Assembly (NCBI RefSeq): GCF_027532945.1
Contig: NZ_JAPZTZ010000003.1
Span: forward strand, 1-64,000
DNA length: 64,000 bases
Direction of reading: 5' to 3'
DNA from: Phreatobacter sp.
Lineage (GTDB): Bacteria > Pseudomonadota > Alphaproteobacteria > Rhizobiales > Phreatobacteraceae
Shown here: in pieces, positions 38,232-47,738 of the stretch
Layout of the letters: the number at the start of each line of letters is the position of its first letter
Position numbering within the stretch: position 1 is the first letter of the stretch
Made by a program: the position numbers and the translations under genes
The notes under the pieces: generated by a model
The model's database searches: none
What the model saw: the letters and a program-made list of their open reading frames with translations, nothing else
Told to the model about the DNA's origin: nothing

Positions 38232-38603
38232 ATGACGGACCAAGCCGACAGCGGGCCGCCCTATCGCGGCTACCATGATATCGGCGGCCTGCCGGGCGGC
38301 CCCGTGGCCTGTGTCGAACGGCCGTTCGACGACTGGCAGAAGCTGTCGGAGGCCATCCGAGGCGCGCTGGAGCAGAAGAACCGGACGGTGTCGCTCGACG
38401 AAATCCGCCGCGTCTTCGAGAGCTTCGGCGAACAGCTCTACGAAACGCTCGGGTTCTATGAGCGGCGCGCCGAAGCGCTGACGATCCTGCTCACCGAGAA
38501 GGAGATCGTCACGCGGGAGGAAGTGCTGTCGCGCATGGACGCCATCGCCGCCGGTCGCGGCCAGCGGGTGGACCATGCGGCCCGGACGGTGGAGCCGCTG
38601 TGA
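38232..38603 (+). CDS. Nitrile hydratase beta N-terminal-like / thiocyanate hydrolase beta-like subunit
   Basis: The 123-residue protein matches the helical N-terminal domain of nitrile hydratase beta subunits: YHDIGGLPGGPV near the start, FDDWQKLSEAIRGAL, SLDEIRRVFESFG and YETLGFYERRAEALTILLTEKEIVT. In most nitrile hydratases this domain is joined to the SH3-like domain that is encoded here by the next gene. The split into two chains is the arrangement of thiocyanate hydrolase. The ATG lies 2 bp after the ATPase stop. Confidence 0.8.
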   Translation: MTDQADSGPPYRGYHDIGGLPGGPVACVERPFDDWQKLSEAIRGALEQKNRTVSLDEIRRVFESFGEQLYETLGFYERRAEALTILLTEKEIVTREEVLSRMDAIAAGRGQRVDHAARTVEPL

Positions 38604-38896
38604 TGCCGCGCTTCACTGCAGGGGACCGCGTCACGGTGCTGGATCTCGGCAAGCCCGGCCATGTGCGAATCCCCTGGTTCATCCGACACAAGACCGGGCG
38701 GATCGAACGCTATTGCGGCGCCTATCCCAATCCGGAGGACCTCGCCTTTGGCCGCCCTGGCCTTCCCGCCATCGACCTCTACCGTGTTCATTTCCCCCAG
38801 ACCGAGCTGTGGCCCGACTATCCCGGCCCACCCGGCGACACGCTGGAAATCGAAGTCTACGACCACTGGCTGGAGCCGGCGGAGCCCCTGACATGA
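38603..38896 (+). CDS. Nitrile hydratase beta C-terminal (SH3-like) / thiocyanate hydrolase alpha-like subunit
   Basis: The 97-residue protein is the SH3-like barrel of the nitrile hydratase beta family: PRFTAGDRVTVLDLGKPGHVR, PWFIRHKTGRIERYCGAY, LYRVHFPQTELWPDYPG and IEVYDHWLEPA. It overlaps the preceding gene by 1 bp (GTG 38600 is an alternative start with a 4-bp overlap) and the next gene by 4 bp, so the three chains are made together and should form one heteromer. Confidence 0.82.
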   Translation: MPRFTAGDRVTVLDLGKPGHVRIPWFIRHKTGRIERYCGAYPNPEDLAFGRPGLPAIDLYRVHFPQTELWPDYPGPPGDTLEIEVYDHWLEPAEPLT

Positions 38897-39546
38897 CACC
38901 CGAGCCCATCGGCTACTCTGCGGATGCCGTCGACCCCTCGCGCCTTGTCGTCGAGGGCCACGAGGGTGCCGACTACTACGCCCTCATGACAGAGGCTATC
39001 CACAAGATCCTGTTGGAGAAACAGGTCCTTGCCCCGTCCGACACCGATCGCGTCATCGCCGCGCTTGAGGCCCCGAACGTCACCTGGGGCGCACGGATCG
39101 TCGCCCAGGCCTGGAAAGACCCGTCCTACAAGGCGCGCCTGCTGGCCGATGGATCGGCTGCTGCGAGGGAGATGGGTTATGCGATCAAGGAGGCCAAGCT
39201 CGTGGTGGTCGAGAACACCTCCTCCCTCCACAATATCATCGTCTGCACGCTCTGCTCCTGTTATCCTCGCTCGCTCCTCGGCCAGCCGCCCTGGTGGTAC
39301 ATCTCCAAGAACTACAGGGCGCGGACGGTTCGGGAGCCGCGCGCCGTCCTTGCCGAGTTCGGCGTGGCGATCCCTCCGCCGATGGAGGTCCGCGTCCACG
39401 ATTCCAACGCTGACATGCGCTACTTGGTGCTGCCGAAAGCCCCGGCCGACGCCGCCGAACGGCGCTTCGACGATCTCGTCCGGATCGTCACCCGCAACAT
39501 GATGATTGGCACCGAACTGGTCGAACCGTATCGCGATCGCGGATGA
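38893..39546 (+). CDS. Cobalt-type nitrile hydratase alpha / thiocyanate hydrolase gamma-like catalytic subunit
   Basis: The 217-residue protein carries the metal site VCTLCSCYPR (C118, C121, S122, C123). The T-L and Y residues are the cobalt-type variant; iron-type enzymes have CSLCSCT. The residue after YP is Arg (R126), where classical nitrile hydratases usually have Trp; thiocyanate hydrolase is the more similar arrangement as I recall it. The cysteines would be oxidised to sulfenic/sulfinic acids around Co(III). The reaction is probably hydration of a C-N triple bond (nitrile, thiocyanate, cyanamide or dicyandiamide). The usual metal chaperone/activator gene is absent nearby. Confidence 0.85.
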   Translation: MTPEPIGYSADAVDPSRLVVEGHEGADYYALMTEAIHKILLEKQVLAPSDTDRVIAALEAPNVTWGARIVAQAWKDPSYKARLLADGSAAAREMGYAIKEAKLVVVENTSSLHNIIVCTLCSCYPRSLLGQPPWWYISKNYRARTVREPRAVLAEFGVAIPPPMEVRVHDSNADMRYLVLPKAPADAAERRFDDLVRIVTRNMMIGTELVEPYRDRG

Positions 39547-39697
39547 CCGCTTGACGCCATCGGCGGCGCCGAAACCACCGTTGGACGGCGGGCGAGGGAG
39601 TCCAGCAAATGCCCCATGCATGTTGCGGCAGCCCAGAACGATCTTCGCGTCTCGGGCGCAGCGCGGCGTCCCCGGGGCATGGTGACCAGGGACCTCC

Positions 39698-40714
39698 TCA
39701 AGTCACGGCGCGGAGGCCTGTCGACCGGCGGACGACAAGATCCACCGGTATCTGAACCTCTGCGTCGATGTCCTTTTCCTCGATGAGGTCACAGAGCATC
39801 GCGGCACAGGTCGCGCCGATGCGGGCGGTCGGAACGTGCACGGTCGTCAGCGGTGGCGACAGATGGGCCGACATGTCGAGGTCATCGATGCCAACAACGG
39901 AGAGGTCGTCGGGGACGGTCAGCCCGCGGGCCTGTGCCTCGATCATGCAGCCGATGGCGATGAGGTCGATGCCTCCGATGATCGCTGTGGGCGGCTCGCC
40001 GAGGCCCAGCAGGCTGGCGCAGCCCGACCGCCCACCGGCCAGCGTGGTCGGAACCTGGATGGCGAGCCAATCCGGCACCGCGAGGCCCTCAGCGGCCAGG
40101 AAGGCCCGCGCGCCGTCCTGACGGGCTCGCTGGCGATCATTGAAGGCGTGGCTGCCGGTGATGATGCCGATCCTGCGGTGGCCGAGTTCGACCAGATGCT
40201 TCGCCGCGAGCTCCCCTGCCCGCTCGTTGTCGACCACCACGGCCGCATGACCGGGAATGCCGCGCCAGGTCAGGACCACCGGCACCTCAGTATCAGCGAG
40301 TAGCGCCTCGGTTTCGGGGGCCCGCTCGGCCCCGACCAGCATGAGCCCGTCGACGCCACGGCCGACGAGCATCTTGACCGCTTCGGCCTCCGCTGCCGCG
40401 TTATAGTCGTGGGAGGCAACGAGGAGCTGATAGCCCCTTCCGGCGAGCACCGCCTGCATGCTCTGCAAGGCGCGCGAGAAAATGGCGTTGTCGAGCGTCG
40501 GCACGACAGCGCCGATCGTCATGGAGCGCCCCGAGGCCAAAGCCCGCGCGGCCGCATCCGGACGATAGCCGAGGCGAAGCGCGCTCTGACGAACGCGGGC
40601 CAAGGTCTCGGCATTGAGCAATTGGGGCTGCGACAGGGCCCGCGAGACGGTCGCCGCGGACACGCCGGCGTCGCGGGCGACATCGATGATGCGAGCCTTG
40701 CGCGTGGATTTCAT
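39698..40714 (-). CDS. LacI-family transcriptional regulator
   Basis: The 338-residue protein starts MKSTRKARIIDVARDAGVSAATVSRAL, the LacI helix-turn-helix and hinge, and has the periplasmic-binding-type effector domain (IGAVVPTLDNAIFSRALQ, HLVELGHRRIGIITG, DDLSVVGIDDLDM). ATG 40714 is chosen because the HTH begins directly there; a longer frame adds 75 unrelated residues. It is divergent from the ABC operon at 40863, with a canonical LacI-type operator between them, so it most likely represses that operon until an inducer is bound. Confidence 0.9.
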   Translation of the reverse strand: MKSTRKARIIDVARDAGVSAATVSRALSQPQLLNAETLARVRQSALRLGYRPDAAARALASGRSMTIGAVVPTLDNAIFSRALQSMQAVLAGRGYQLLVASHDYNAAAEAEAVKMLVGRGVDGLMLVGAERAPETEALLADTEVPVVLTWRGIPGHAAVVVDNERAGELAAKHLVELGHRRIGIITGSHAFNDRQRARQDGARAFLAAEGLAVPDWLAIQVPTTLAGGRSGCASLLGLGEPPTAIIGGIDLIAIGCMIEAQARGLTVPDDLSVVGIDDLDMSAHLSPPLTTVHVPTARIGATCAAMLCDLIEEKDIDAEVQIPVDLVVRRSTGLRAVT

Positions 40715-40819
40715 GCCCCATCCATGACTGAAAACTTTTTCATCCGCAATCGCACCGCGAACGAACACGATCCCGCGCCGCCCAACGTTGACATGGCCAG
40801 CCTGGCATGCAGCTATAGA

Positions 40820-40833
40820 TGTAAGCGCTTTCA
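40820..40833. promoter_or_regulatory. LacI-family operator
   Basis: TGTAAGCGCTTTCA is an almost perfect palindrome with the central CpG typical of LacI/GalR-family operators. It lies 30 bp before the permease start and 106 bp from the regulator start, in the shared promoter region. Confidence 0.82.
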
Positions 40834-40862
40834 TAAATTGCGCACCAAGGGAGGCGACCCGC

Positions 40863-41639
40863 ATGGTCGGGCGCAGGGCAGGCATCGGACTGACGACAGT
40901 GGCGTCGGTCGGCGTCACGTGGTGGCTGCTGACCTCCGTCACCGGAATCGTCGGCTCGGCCCGCTTCCCCTCGCCTGCGGAGTTTGGGGTCTCCCTGAAC
41001 CAGATCCTGACCCGCGGCTATGCAGGGGCAGGCCTTGCCCAGCATGCGGTGCACAGCCTGAAGCTGGTCGTGATGGGGTTCGCCGTGGCGGTGGTCACCG
41101 GCATCCCGCTCGGGCTCTGGATGGGCTGGGACCGACGCGTCGAAGCCTGCGTCAACCCGATCTTCCTCGTGATCCGCCCGATCCCGCCGCTCGCCTGGAT
41201 TCCGCTCGCGATCCTCTGGCTGGGGCTCGGCGATGCGGCCAAGATCATGGTCATCTGGTTCGCCGCCTTTGTGCCCTCGGTGATCAACGCCTTTGCCGGC
41301 GTGCGCAACATTGACCGGCCGGTCATCGAGGCGGCCCGCATGCTCGGCACCCCGCGCTGGCGGATGGTCCGCGAGATCATCGCCCCGGCGGCCGCTCCGA
41401 TGATCTTCACCGGCCTGCGGCTGTCATTGCAGGCGAGCTGGACGACGCTCGTCGCGGCCGAACTTGTCGGCGCGCTCGTCGGCCTCGGCTTCATTCTGAA
41501 CATGGCCCAGCAGGACATCTATCCCGGCATGATCCTGGTCGGGATGGTGGCGGTCGGCATCCTCGGATGGGCGACAACATGGCTCCTCGGACAGGCGGAG
41601 CGCCGCGCGCTCGCCTGGAACGTCGCGGCGAGGGACTAG
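40863..41639 (+). CDS. ABC transporter permease 1, NitT/TauT type
   Basis: The 258-residue protein has six spans and the coupling region EAARMLGTPRWRMVREIIAPAA with the upstream VIRPIPPLAWIPLAILWLGLG typical of SsuC/TauC permeases. AGGGAGG lies at a good distance before ATG 40863. A second permease follows 3 bp later, so the transporter is a heterodimer rather than the homodimer usual for Ssu/Tau systems. Confidence 0.85.
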   Translation: MVGRRAGIGLTTVASVGVTWWLLTSVTGIVGSARFPSPAEFGVSLNQILTRGYAGAGLAQHAVHSLKLVVMGFAVAVVTGIPLGLWMGWDRRVEACVNPIFLVIRPIPPLAWIPLAILWLGLGDAAKIMVIWFAAFVPSVINAFAGVRNIDRPVIEAARMLGTPRWRMVREIIAPAAAPMIFTGLRLSLQASWTTLVAAELVGALVGLGFILNMAQQDIYPGMILVGMVAVGILGWATTWLLGQAERRALAWNVAARD

Positions 41640-41642
41640 GCG

Positions 41643-42431
41643 ATGACGCAGGCGCCGCTGTCCCTTTCGCAAAGGCTGGGCTGGGGCCTCCTCGGCGTCA
41701 CGCTGCTGCTCGGCCTGTGGACGCTGCTGACCGCCACGGGCTTCGTCCCGCGGCAATTCCTGCCCTCGCCGCTGGAGGTCGCAACCCGGTTCACCACATT
41801 GCTGACGTCGCCCTTCGCGGGAGCCACCCTGCCGGTCCATCTGGCTTCAAGCTTCCAGCGCTATGCCTATGGTGTCATCCTGGCGGCGGCGGTCGGCATC
41901 CCGCTCGGTCTGCTCATGGGCTGGTTCCGCCTGCTCGACGACATCGTCACGCCCATCTTCGATGCCCTGCGCTTCATCGCGCCCATCGCCTGGGTGCCCT
42001 TCGCCGCCCTGTGGTTCGGCACCGGCATGGGCGGCCCGGTCATGATCATCTTCGCCGGCGCCTTCCCGCCCTGCCTCATCAACGCCTATCGCGGCGCGCG
42101 CTTCGTCGAGCCGCGACTGATCGAGGCGGCGCGGATGCTCGGCACCGGCCACATCCGGATGATCCTCGAGATCCTGCTGCCGGCGGCCGTTCCGTCGATC
42201 ATCGCGGGCTTGCGCGTCTCGGCAGGCCTCGGCTGGCAGTCACTGGTCGGCGCCGAGCTGATCGTCGCCGCTGCCGGCGTCGGCTTCATGATGGTGCAAG
42301 CCCAGGGCAGCGTGCAGACCGCGACGGTCATGAGCGGGATGATTGCCATCGGCGTCGTCGGGATGGCCATCGACGTCGCCCTGCGACAGGGCGAAAGCTG
42401 GCTGCGCCGCCGGCGCGGGCTCGAAAGCTGA
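41643..42431 (+). CDS. ABC transporter permease 2, NitT/TauT type
   Basis: The 262-residue protein is a paralogue of the previous permease, with LRFIAPIAWVPFAALWFGTGM and EAARMLGTGHIRMILEILLPAA. It is likely to pair with permease 1. It is followed 2-11 bp later by the ATPase gene. Confidence 0.85.
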   Translation: MTQAPLSLSQRLGWGLLGVTLLLGLWTLLTATGFVPRQFLPSPLEVATRFTTLLTSPFAGATLPVHLASSFQRYAYGVILAAAVGIPLGLLMGWFRLLDDIVTPIFDALRFIAPIAWVPFAALWFGTGMGGPVMIIFAGAFPPCLINAYRGARFVEPRLIEAARMLGTGHIRMILEILLPAAVPSIIAGLRVSAGLGWQSLVGAELIVAAAGVGFMMVQAQGSVQTATVMSGMIAIGVVGMAIDVALRQGESWLRRRRGLES

Positions 42432-42442
42432 GGGTGCGCCAG

Positions 42443-43240
42443 ATGGGTTCGATCCGCTTCCAGGGCGTCAACAAGGTCTTCGGCCCGGCGAGTTCCGGCG
42501 TGAAGGTCCTCGACGACATCAACCTCGACATCGCGGAGCGGGAGTTCGTGGCGATCGTCGGCCCCTCGGGCTGTGGCAAGACCACCTGCCTGAGAATGGT
42601 CGCCGGCTTCGAGGCCCCGACGTCGGGGATCGTCAGTGTCAGCGGCAGGACCGTCACCGAGCCCGGACCGGACCGCGCCGTCGTTTTCCAGCAGTTCGCG
42701 CTTTTCCCGTGGAAGACGGTACGCGCCAACATCGACCTCGGCCTGCGCAACAAGAACCTACCGAAGGACCAGCGCGACGACCTGATCGCCAACGCCCTCA
42801 AGCTGATGAACCTGGAGAGTCATGCGGAGGCCTTCCCGCACCAGTTGTCAGGCGGCATGCAGCAGCGCGTCGCCATCGCCCGCGCCTATGTGCTCGATCC
42901 CGAGGTGCTGCTGATGGACGAGCCGTTTGGCGCCCTCGATGCGCAGACGCGCGTCGTCATGCAAGAGGAGCTGGTGCGGCTCGCGCGGGTCAATCCGCGC
43001 ACGGTCCTCTTCATCACCCATGCCGTCGAGGAGGCCGTCTACCTGGCTGACCGGGTGGCGATCATGACCAGGCGCCCGGGGCGCATCAAGGAGATCCTCG
43101 ACGTCAGGACGGTCCGTCAGTCGGAGAACTGGGACAGGTTCAACAAGATCGAGGACGTGATGGACCTCGAATCCTTCGTCCACCTGCGCACCCACATCTG
43201 GCGGTCCCTCCGCGAGGAGAAGGGGGCCCAGGGTGTCTGA
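42443..43240 (+). CDS. ABC transporter ATP-binding protein, SsuB/TauB type
   Basis: The 265-residue ATPase has Walker A GPSGCGKTT (about 40-48), Q-loop VFQQFALFPWKTV, signature LSGGMQQRVAIARA, Walker B EVLLMDEPFGALD and switch His in FITHAVEEAVYLAD. Both ATG 42443 and GTG 42434 are in frame; neither has a clear ribosome site and translation is probably coupled to the permease. The phrase LFPWKTV is typical of sulfonate/taurine and nitrate transporters. Confidence 0.87.
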   Translation: MGSIRFQGVNKVFGPASSGVKVLDDINLDIAEREFVAIVGPSGCGKTTCLRMVAGFEAPTSGIVSVSGRTVTEPGPDRAVVFQQFALFPWKTVRANIDLGLRNKNLPKDQRDDLIANALKLMNLESHAEAFPHQLSGGMQQRVAIARAYVLDPEVLLMDEPFGALDAQTRVVMQEELVRLARVNPRTVLFITHAVEEAVYLADRVAIMTRRPGRIKEILDVRTVRQSENWDRFNKIEDVMDLESFVHLRTHIWRSLREEKGAQGV

Positions 43241-44513
43241 ACCCCGCCGGCTGATGCGTGACCTCACCGACCCCGCCCCCGTGCCGGAGGCCGGAATCGC
43301 GCGCGCGGTCGAACTGATGCGCTCGGGTCGGCTCTTCCGCTATGGCGAACTCGGCGCGGACCAGGCCGATGCCGCCCTGCTTGAACGGGAATTTGCCGCG
43401 CTGGTCGGGCGGCGGCACTGCATCGCGGTCAATTCGGGCGGCGGCGCGCTGTTCCTGGCGCTCAAGGTTCTCGACGTGCGTCCCGACGAGCCTGTCCTGG
43501 TCAATGCCTTCACCCTCGCGCCGGTGCCGGGAGCGATCGTCCACGCGGGCGCTCGGCCCGTCATCGTCGCCATCGGGCCCGACTACAAGATCGACGTCGA
43601 GGACCTGCGGCGGAAGGCCGCCGACAGCGGCGCGCGCGTCCTCATGCTGTCCCACATGCGCGGGCACCTCGCCGACATGGACGCCGTGATGGCCGTCTGC
43701 GACGAGCTCGGCCTGCTGCTGGTCGAAGACTGCGCCCATGCGCTCGGCGCCCGCTGGGGCGAGCGCATGATCGGAACGTTCGGCGTCGCCGCAGGCTTCA
43801 GCGCGCAGACCTACAAGCACCTGAATGCCGGAGAGGGCGGCTTCCTCGTCGTTGACGATCCGGATCTCGCGGCCCGCGCCATCCTGCATTCCGGCAGCTA
43901 CATGCTGCACCAGCAGCATCTCGATCCGCCGCCGCCTGAGACCATGGCGCGCTGGACCGAGCGGACACCCAATTTCAGCCTCCGCATGACGGCACTGGCG
44001 GCGGCGCTGCTGCGGCCGCAGCTTCACGACCTGCCCGAACGCGTCGATCGCTGGAACGCCATTTACAGGCGGATAGCGGCAGGCCTTGCCCGCGCGCAGG
44101 CCGTGCGGCTGCCGGTGCGCCCGCCCACGGAGCATTTCACCGCGACCTCGATCCAGTTCTCCCTGCCCGGTCTCTCGGCTCGGGAGATCATGGCCGTCCT
44201 CGACCTCGCGCGGGCTCGCGGCCTGCCGATCAAGTGGTTCGGAGCGGCCGAGCAGGCCGGCTTCACCAGCGCGCCGCGCCACTGGCGCTATGCGCCGGGC
44301 CAGAGCGGCCTGGACGACACTCACCGCATCCTCGCGACCCTCTGCGACATCCGCACCCCGGTGTCGCTGACGGACGAGGAATGCGACCTGATTGCGGACA
44401 TCGTCCGTGAAAGCCTCGAAGCAGTGACTTGCGGATCAACCGCAGCCGAACGGCACGGCGCCGCCCCGGAACGGAGCGGCTCCCGCCACCAACACCCGGG
44501 AGGAACACCATGA
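43233..44513 (+). CDS. DegT/DnrJ/EryC1/StrS-family PLP aminotransferase
   Basis: The 426-residue protein has the fold-type-I pattern: CIAVNSGGGALFLALKVL (substrate/PLP loop), LLVEDCAHALGARWG (Asp-x-x-His binding the cofactor), and the PLP lysine in AQTYKHLNAGEGGFL. Members act on keto sugars or other oxo compounds. The GTG start at 43233 overlaps the ATPase by 8 bp. The last 30 residues, rich in Ser/Arg/His, are unlike the family and overlap the ribosome site of the next gene. Its presence in a transport operon suggests transamination of an amino group on the imported compound or its product. Confidence 0.82.
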   Translation: MSEPRRLMRDLTDPAPVPEAGIARAVELMRSGRLFRYGELGADQADAALLEREFAALVGRRHCIAVNSGGGALFLALKVLDVRPDEPVLVNAFTLAPVPGAIVHAGARPVIVAIGPDYKIDVEDLRRKAADSGARVLMLSHMRGHLADMDAVMAVCDELGLLLVEDCAHALGARWGERMIGTFGVAAGFSAQTYKHLNAGEGGFLVVDDPDLAARAILHSGSYMLHQQHLDPPPPETMARWTERTPNFSLRMTALAAALLRPQLHDLPERVDRWNAIYRRIAAGLARAQAVRLPVRPPTEHFTATSIQFSLPGLSAREIMAVLDLARARGLPIKWFGAAEQAGFTSAPRHWRYAPGQSGLDDTHRILATLCDIRTPVSLTDEECDLIADIVRESLEAVTCGSTAAERHGAAPERSGSRHQHPGGTP

Positions 44514-45559
44514 AGAAGACCCTGGCCGCACTGGCCCTCGCCCTTGGCCTCGCCGCAGCCCCCGCGGCGGCACAGGTACCCGCCGCCATCGGCGTGAGCT
44601 ACCAGCCATCGCTCTACTGGGCGCTGCCGTTCCACTACGCCACGGTGAAGGGCTGGTGGGCCCAGGTCGGGCTGAACCCGAACTTCTCGACCTTCCCGGC
44701 GGGCGCGCCGCAGGTCGCCGCCGCCGCGGCACGGTCCTGGGATGTCGGCGGCACCGGCTCGGTGCCGGCCGTGCTCGGCGCGGTGCGGTTCAACCTCATG
44801 ACCATCGGCATCACCAACGACGAATCGAAAACCAACGCCGTGATGGTCCGCGGCGACCGGTTCGACGCGATCCGCGCCAACCCGGCGTCCCTGCGCGGCC
44901 AACGCCTGCTGCTGACCACCAATTCGACCGTCCATTTCGCGGCGCGCCGCTGCCTGGAACGCCTCGGCGTCAACCCCGCCGACATGCAGTTCGTGAACCT
45001 TGGCCAGGCGCAGATCATTACCGCCCTGACCTCGAACAACGGCGACATTGCCGGCGTCTGGGCGCCGAACACCTACACGCTGGAGGAGCGCGCAAATGCC
45101 CGCTACCTCTGCTCGGGCGCCGAGGCCAACGCCATCGTTCCCGGCGCGCTGATCGTCCGCTCCGACTTCGCGCGGGAGCGGCCCGACGACGTCGCTAAGT
45201 TCCTCGCGGTCTATCTGCGCGGCTGGTCCTGGGCCAAGGCAAACCCGGCCGAGGCCCGCCGCCTCGCCCTCGATTTCTACAAGCAGGGTGGTCTCGAGGT
45301 CTCCGAGCGGGCGATGGACCAGGAGTTTGCGTTGCGGCCGACCTTCGGCCTCGACGAGCAGCTGAGGATGATGGCCCGTAGCGGCGGCGCCGCCTCCACT
45401 GTCGACGGCTGGTTCAGCGAGATCGGCAAGTTCGCGACCGAGGTGGGCACTATTCCCGCCAACCCGGAGGCCAGCAGCTACATCACCGACGACTTCCTCA
45501 AGCGGGTCGCCGCCAATCCGCAGCTGCGCGCCTTCGCCACCGAGTTCGATCGGCGCTGA
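44510..45559 (+). CDS. ABC transporter substrate-binding protein, NitT/TauT type
   Basis: The 349-residue protein has a typical Sec signal (MKKTLAALALALGLAAAPAAAQ) and the TauA/SsuA-type fold: YWALPFHYATVKGWWAQVGLNP, AAARSWDVGGTGSVPAVLGA, LTTNSTVHFAARRCLERLGV and SNNGDIAGVWAPNTY. GGAGGAAC lies 5 bases before ATG 44510. It supplies substrate to the two permeases upstream. The strong hairpin 19 bp after the stop separates it from the dehydrogenase genes. Confidence 0.85.
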   Translation: MKKTLAALALALGLAAAPAAAQVPAAIGVSYQPSLYWALPFHYATVKGWWAQVGLNPNFSTFPAGAPQVAAAAARSWDVGGTGSVPAVLGAVRFNLMTIGITNDESKTNAVMVRGDRFDAIRANPASLRGQRLLLTTNSTVHFAARRCLERLGVNPADMQFVNLGQAQIITALTSNNGDIAGVWAPNTYTLEERANARYLCSGAEANAIVPGALIVRSDFARERPDDVAKFLAVYLRGWSWAKANPAEARRLALDFYKQGGLEVSERAMDQEFALRPTFGLDEQLRMMARSGGAASTVDGWFSEIGKFATEVGTIPANPEASSYITDDFLKRVAANPQLRAFATEFDRR

Positions 45560-45577
45560 CCTCGCCTGCCATATGCC

Positions 45578-45605
45578 GCGCACGGGCCAACAAGGGCCCG
45601 TGCGC
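45578..45605 (+). terminator. GC-rich hairpin between binding-protein and dehydrogenase genes
   Basis: GCGCACGGGCC (45578-45588) and GGCCCGTGCGC (45595-45605) form a perfect 11-bp stem with a 6-base loop. There is no U-tract, so it likely stabilises the upstream mRNA or causes partial termination. Confidence 0.65.
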
Positions 45606-45616
45606 CTGCAGAATGA

Positions 45617-46951
<1,335 letters not shown>

Positions 46952-46954
46952 TCC

Positions 46955-47725
46955 ATGTTCCGTCTCGCCGGGCTCTTCGACCTCACGGGCCGCACCGCGC
47001 TGGTGACGGGCGGGAACAGTGGCATCGGCCTCGCCATGGCCCGCGCCTTGGGGGAAGCGGGGGCCGGTATCGTGCTCGCCGCGCGCCGGGCTGCAGAGAC
47101 CGACGCAGCGGTCGCCGACTTGATGGCGGAGGGGATCGCGGCCAAGGGCCTCGTGGTGGACCTCGCGACGCCCACCTGCGCGGTCACCGTGACCCACGCA
47201 CTCGCGGCGCTTGGCCTGTCGCCCGACATTCTCGTCAACGCCGCGGGAGTGAACCTCCGCCAGCCCTTCACCGAGGTCACGGCAGAGGGCTTTGACCTGC
47301 ACATGGCCCTGCACCTCAGGGCTCCCTTCCTGCTCGCCCAAGCGCTGGCGCCGGCCATGGCCGATCGCGGCTGGGGCCGCATCATCAACATCGCGTCGCT
47401 GCAGAGCTATCGCGCCTTCCCCAACAGTGCCCCCTACGGCGCCGGCAAAGGCGGCGTGGTGCAGCTCACCCGCGCCATAGCTGAAGCCTGGTCGCGCCGC
47501 GGAATCACCTGCAACGCCATCGCGCCGGGGTTCTTCCCGACCCCCCTCACCGCCCCCGTCTTCGCCGATCCCGAGCGCGCCGCCCGCAATGCCGAGCAAA
47601 CCGCGATCGGACGGAACGGAGAACTGTCCGACCTCACCGGGGCAACGGTGTTCCTCGCCTCCGACGCATCAGCCTATGTGACCGGCCAGACCCTCGCGGT
47701 CGACGGCGGCTTCACCGCCAAATGA
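46955..47725 (+). CDS. Short-chain dehydrogenase/reductase (HpsO-like candidate)
   Basis: The 256-residue classical SDR has the cofactor motif [12 protein letters not shown] (about 20-31), NAAG in LVNAAGVN, catalytic Ser/Tyr/Lys in [12 protein letters not shown] and [10 protein letters not shown], and the C-terminal [11 protein letters not shown]. Position 3 bp after the HpsN-like gene and before a zinc-type dehydrogenase suggests it interconverts a hydroxy and keto group of the same substrate, as HpsO/HpsP do when they invert DHPS stereochemistry. Confidence 0.8.
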   Translation: MFRLAGLFDLTGRTALVTGGNSGIGLAMARALGEAGAGIVLAARRAAETDAAVADLMAEGIAAKGLVVDLATPTCAVTVTHALAALGLSPDILVNAAGVNLRQPFTEVTAEGFDLHMALHLRAPFLLAQALAPAMADRGWGRIINIASLQSYRAFPNSAPYGAGKGGVVQLTRAIAEAWSRRGITCNAIAPGFFPTPLTAPVFADPERAARNAEQTAIGRNGELSDLTGATVFLASDASAYVTGQTLAVDGGFTAK

Positions 47726-47738
47726 CGGAAGACTGTCC

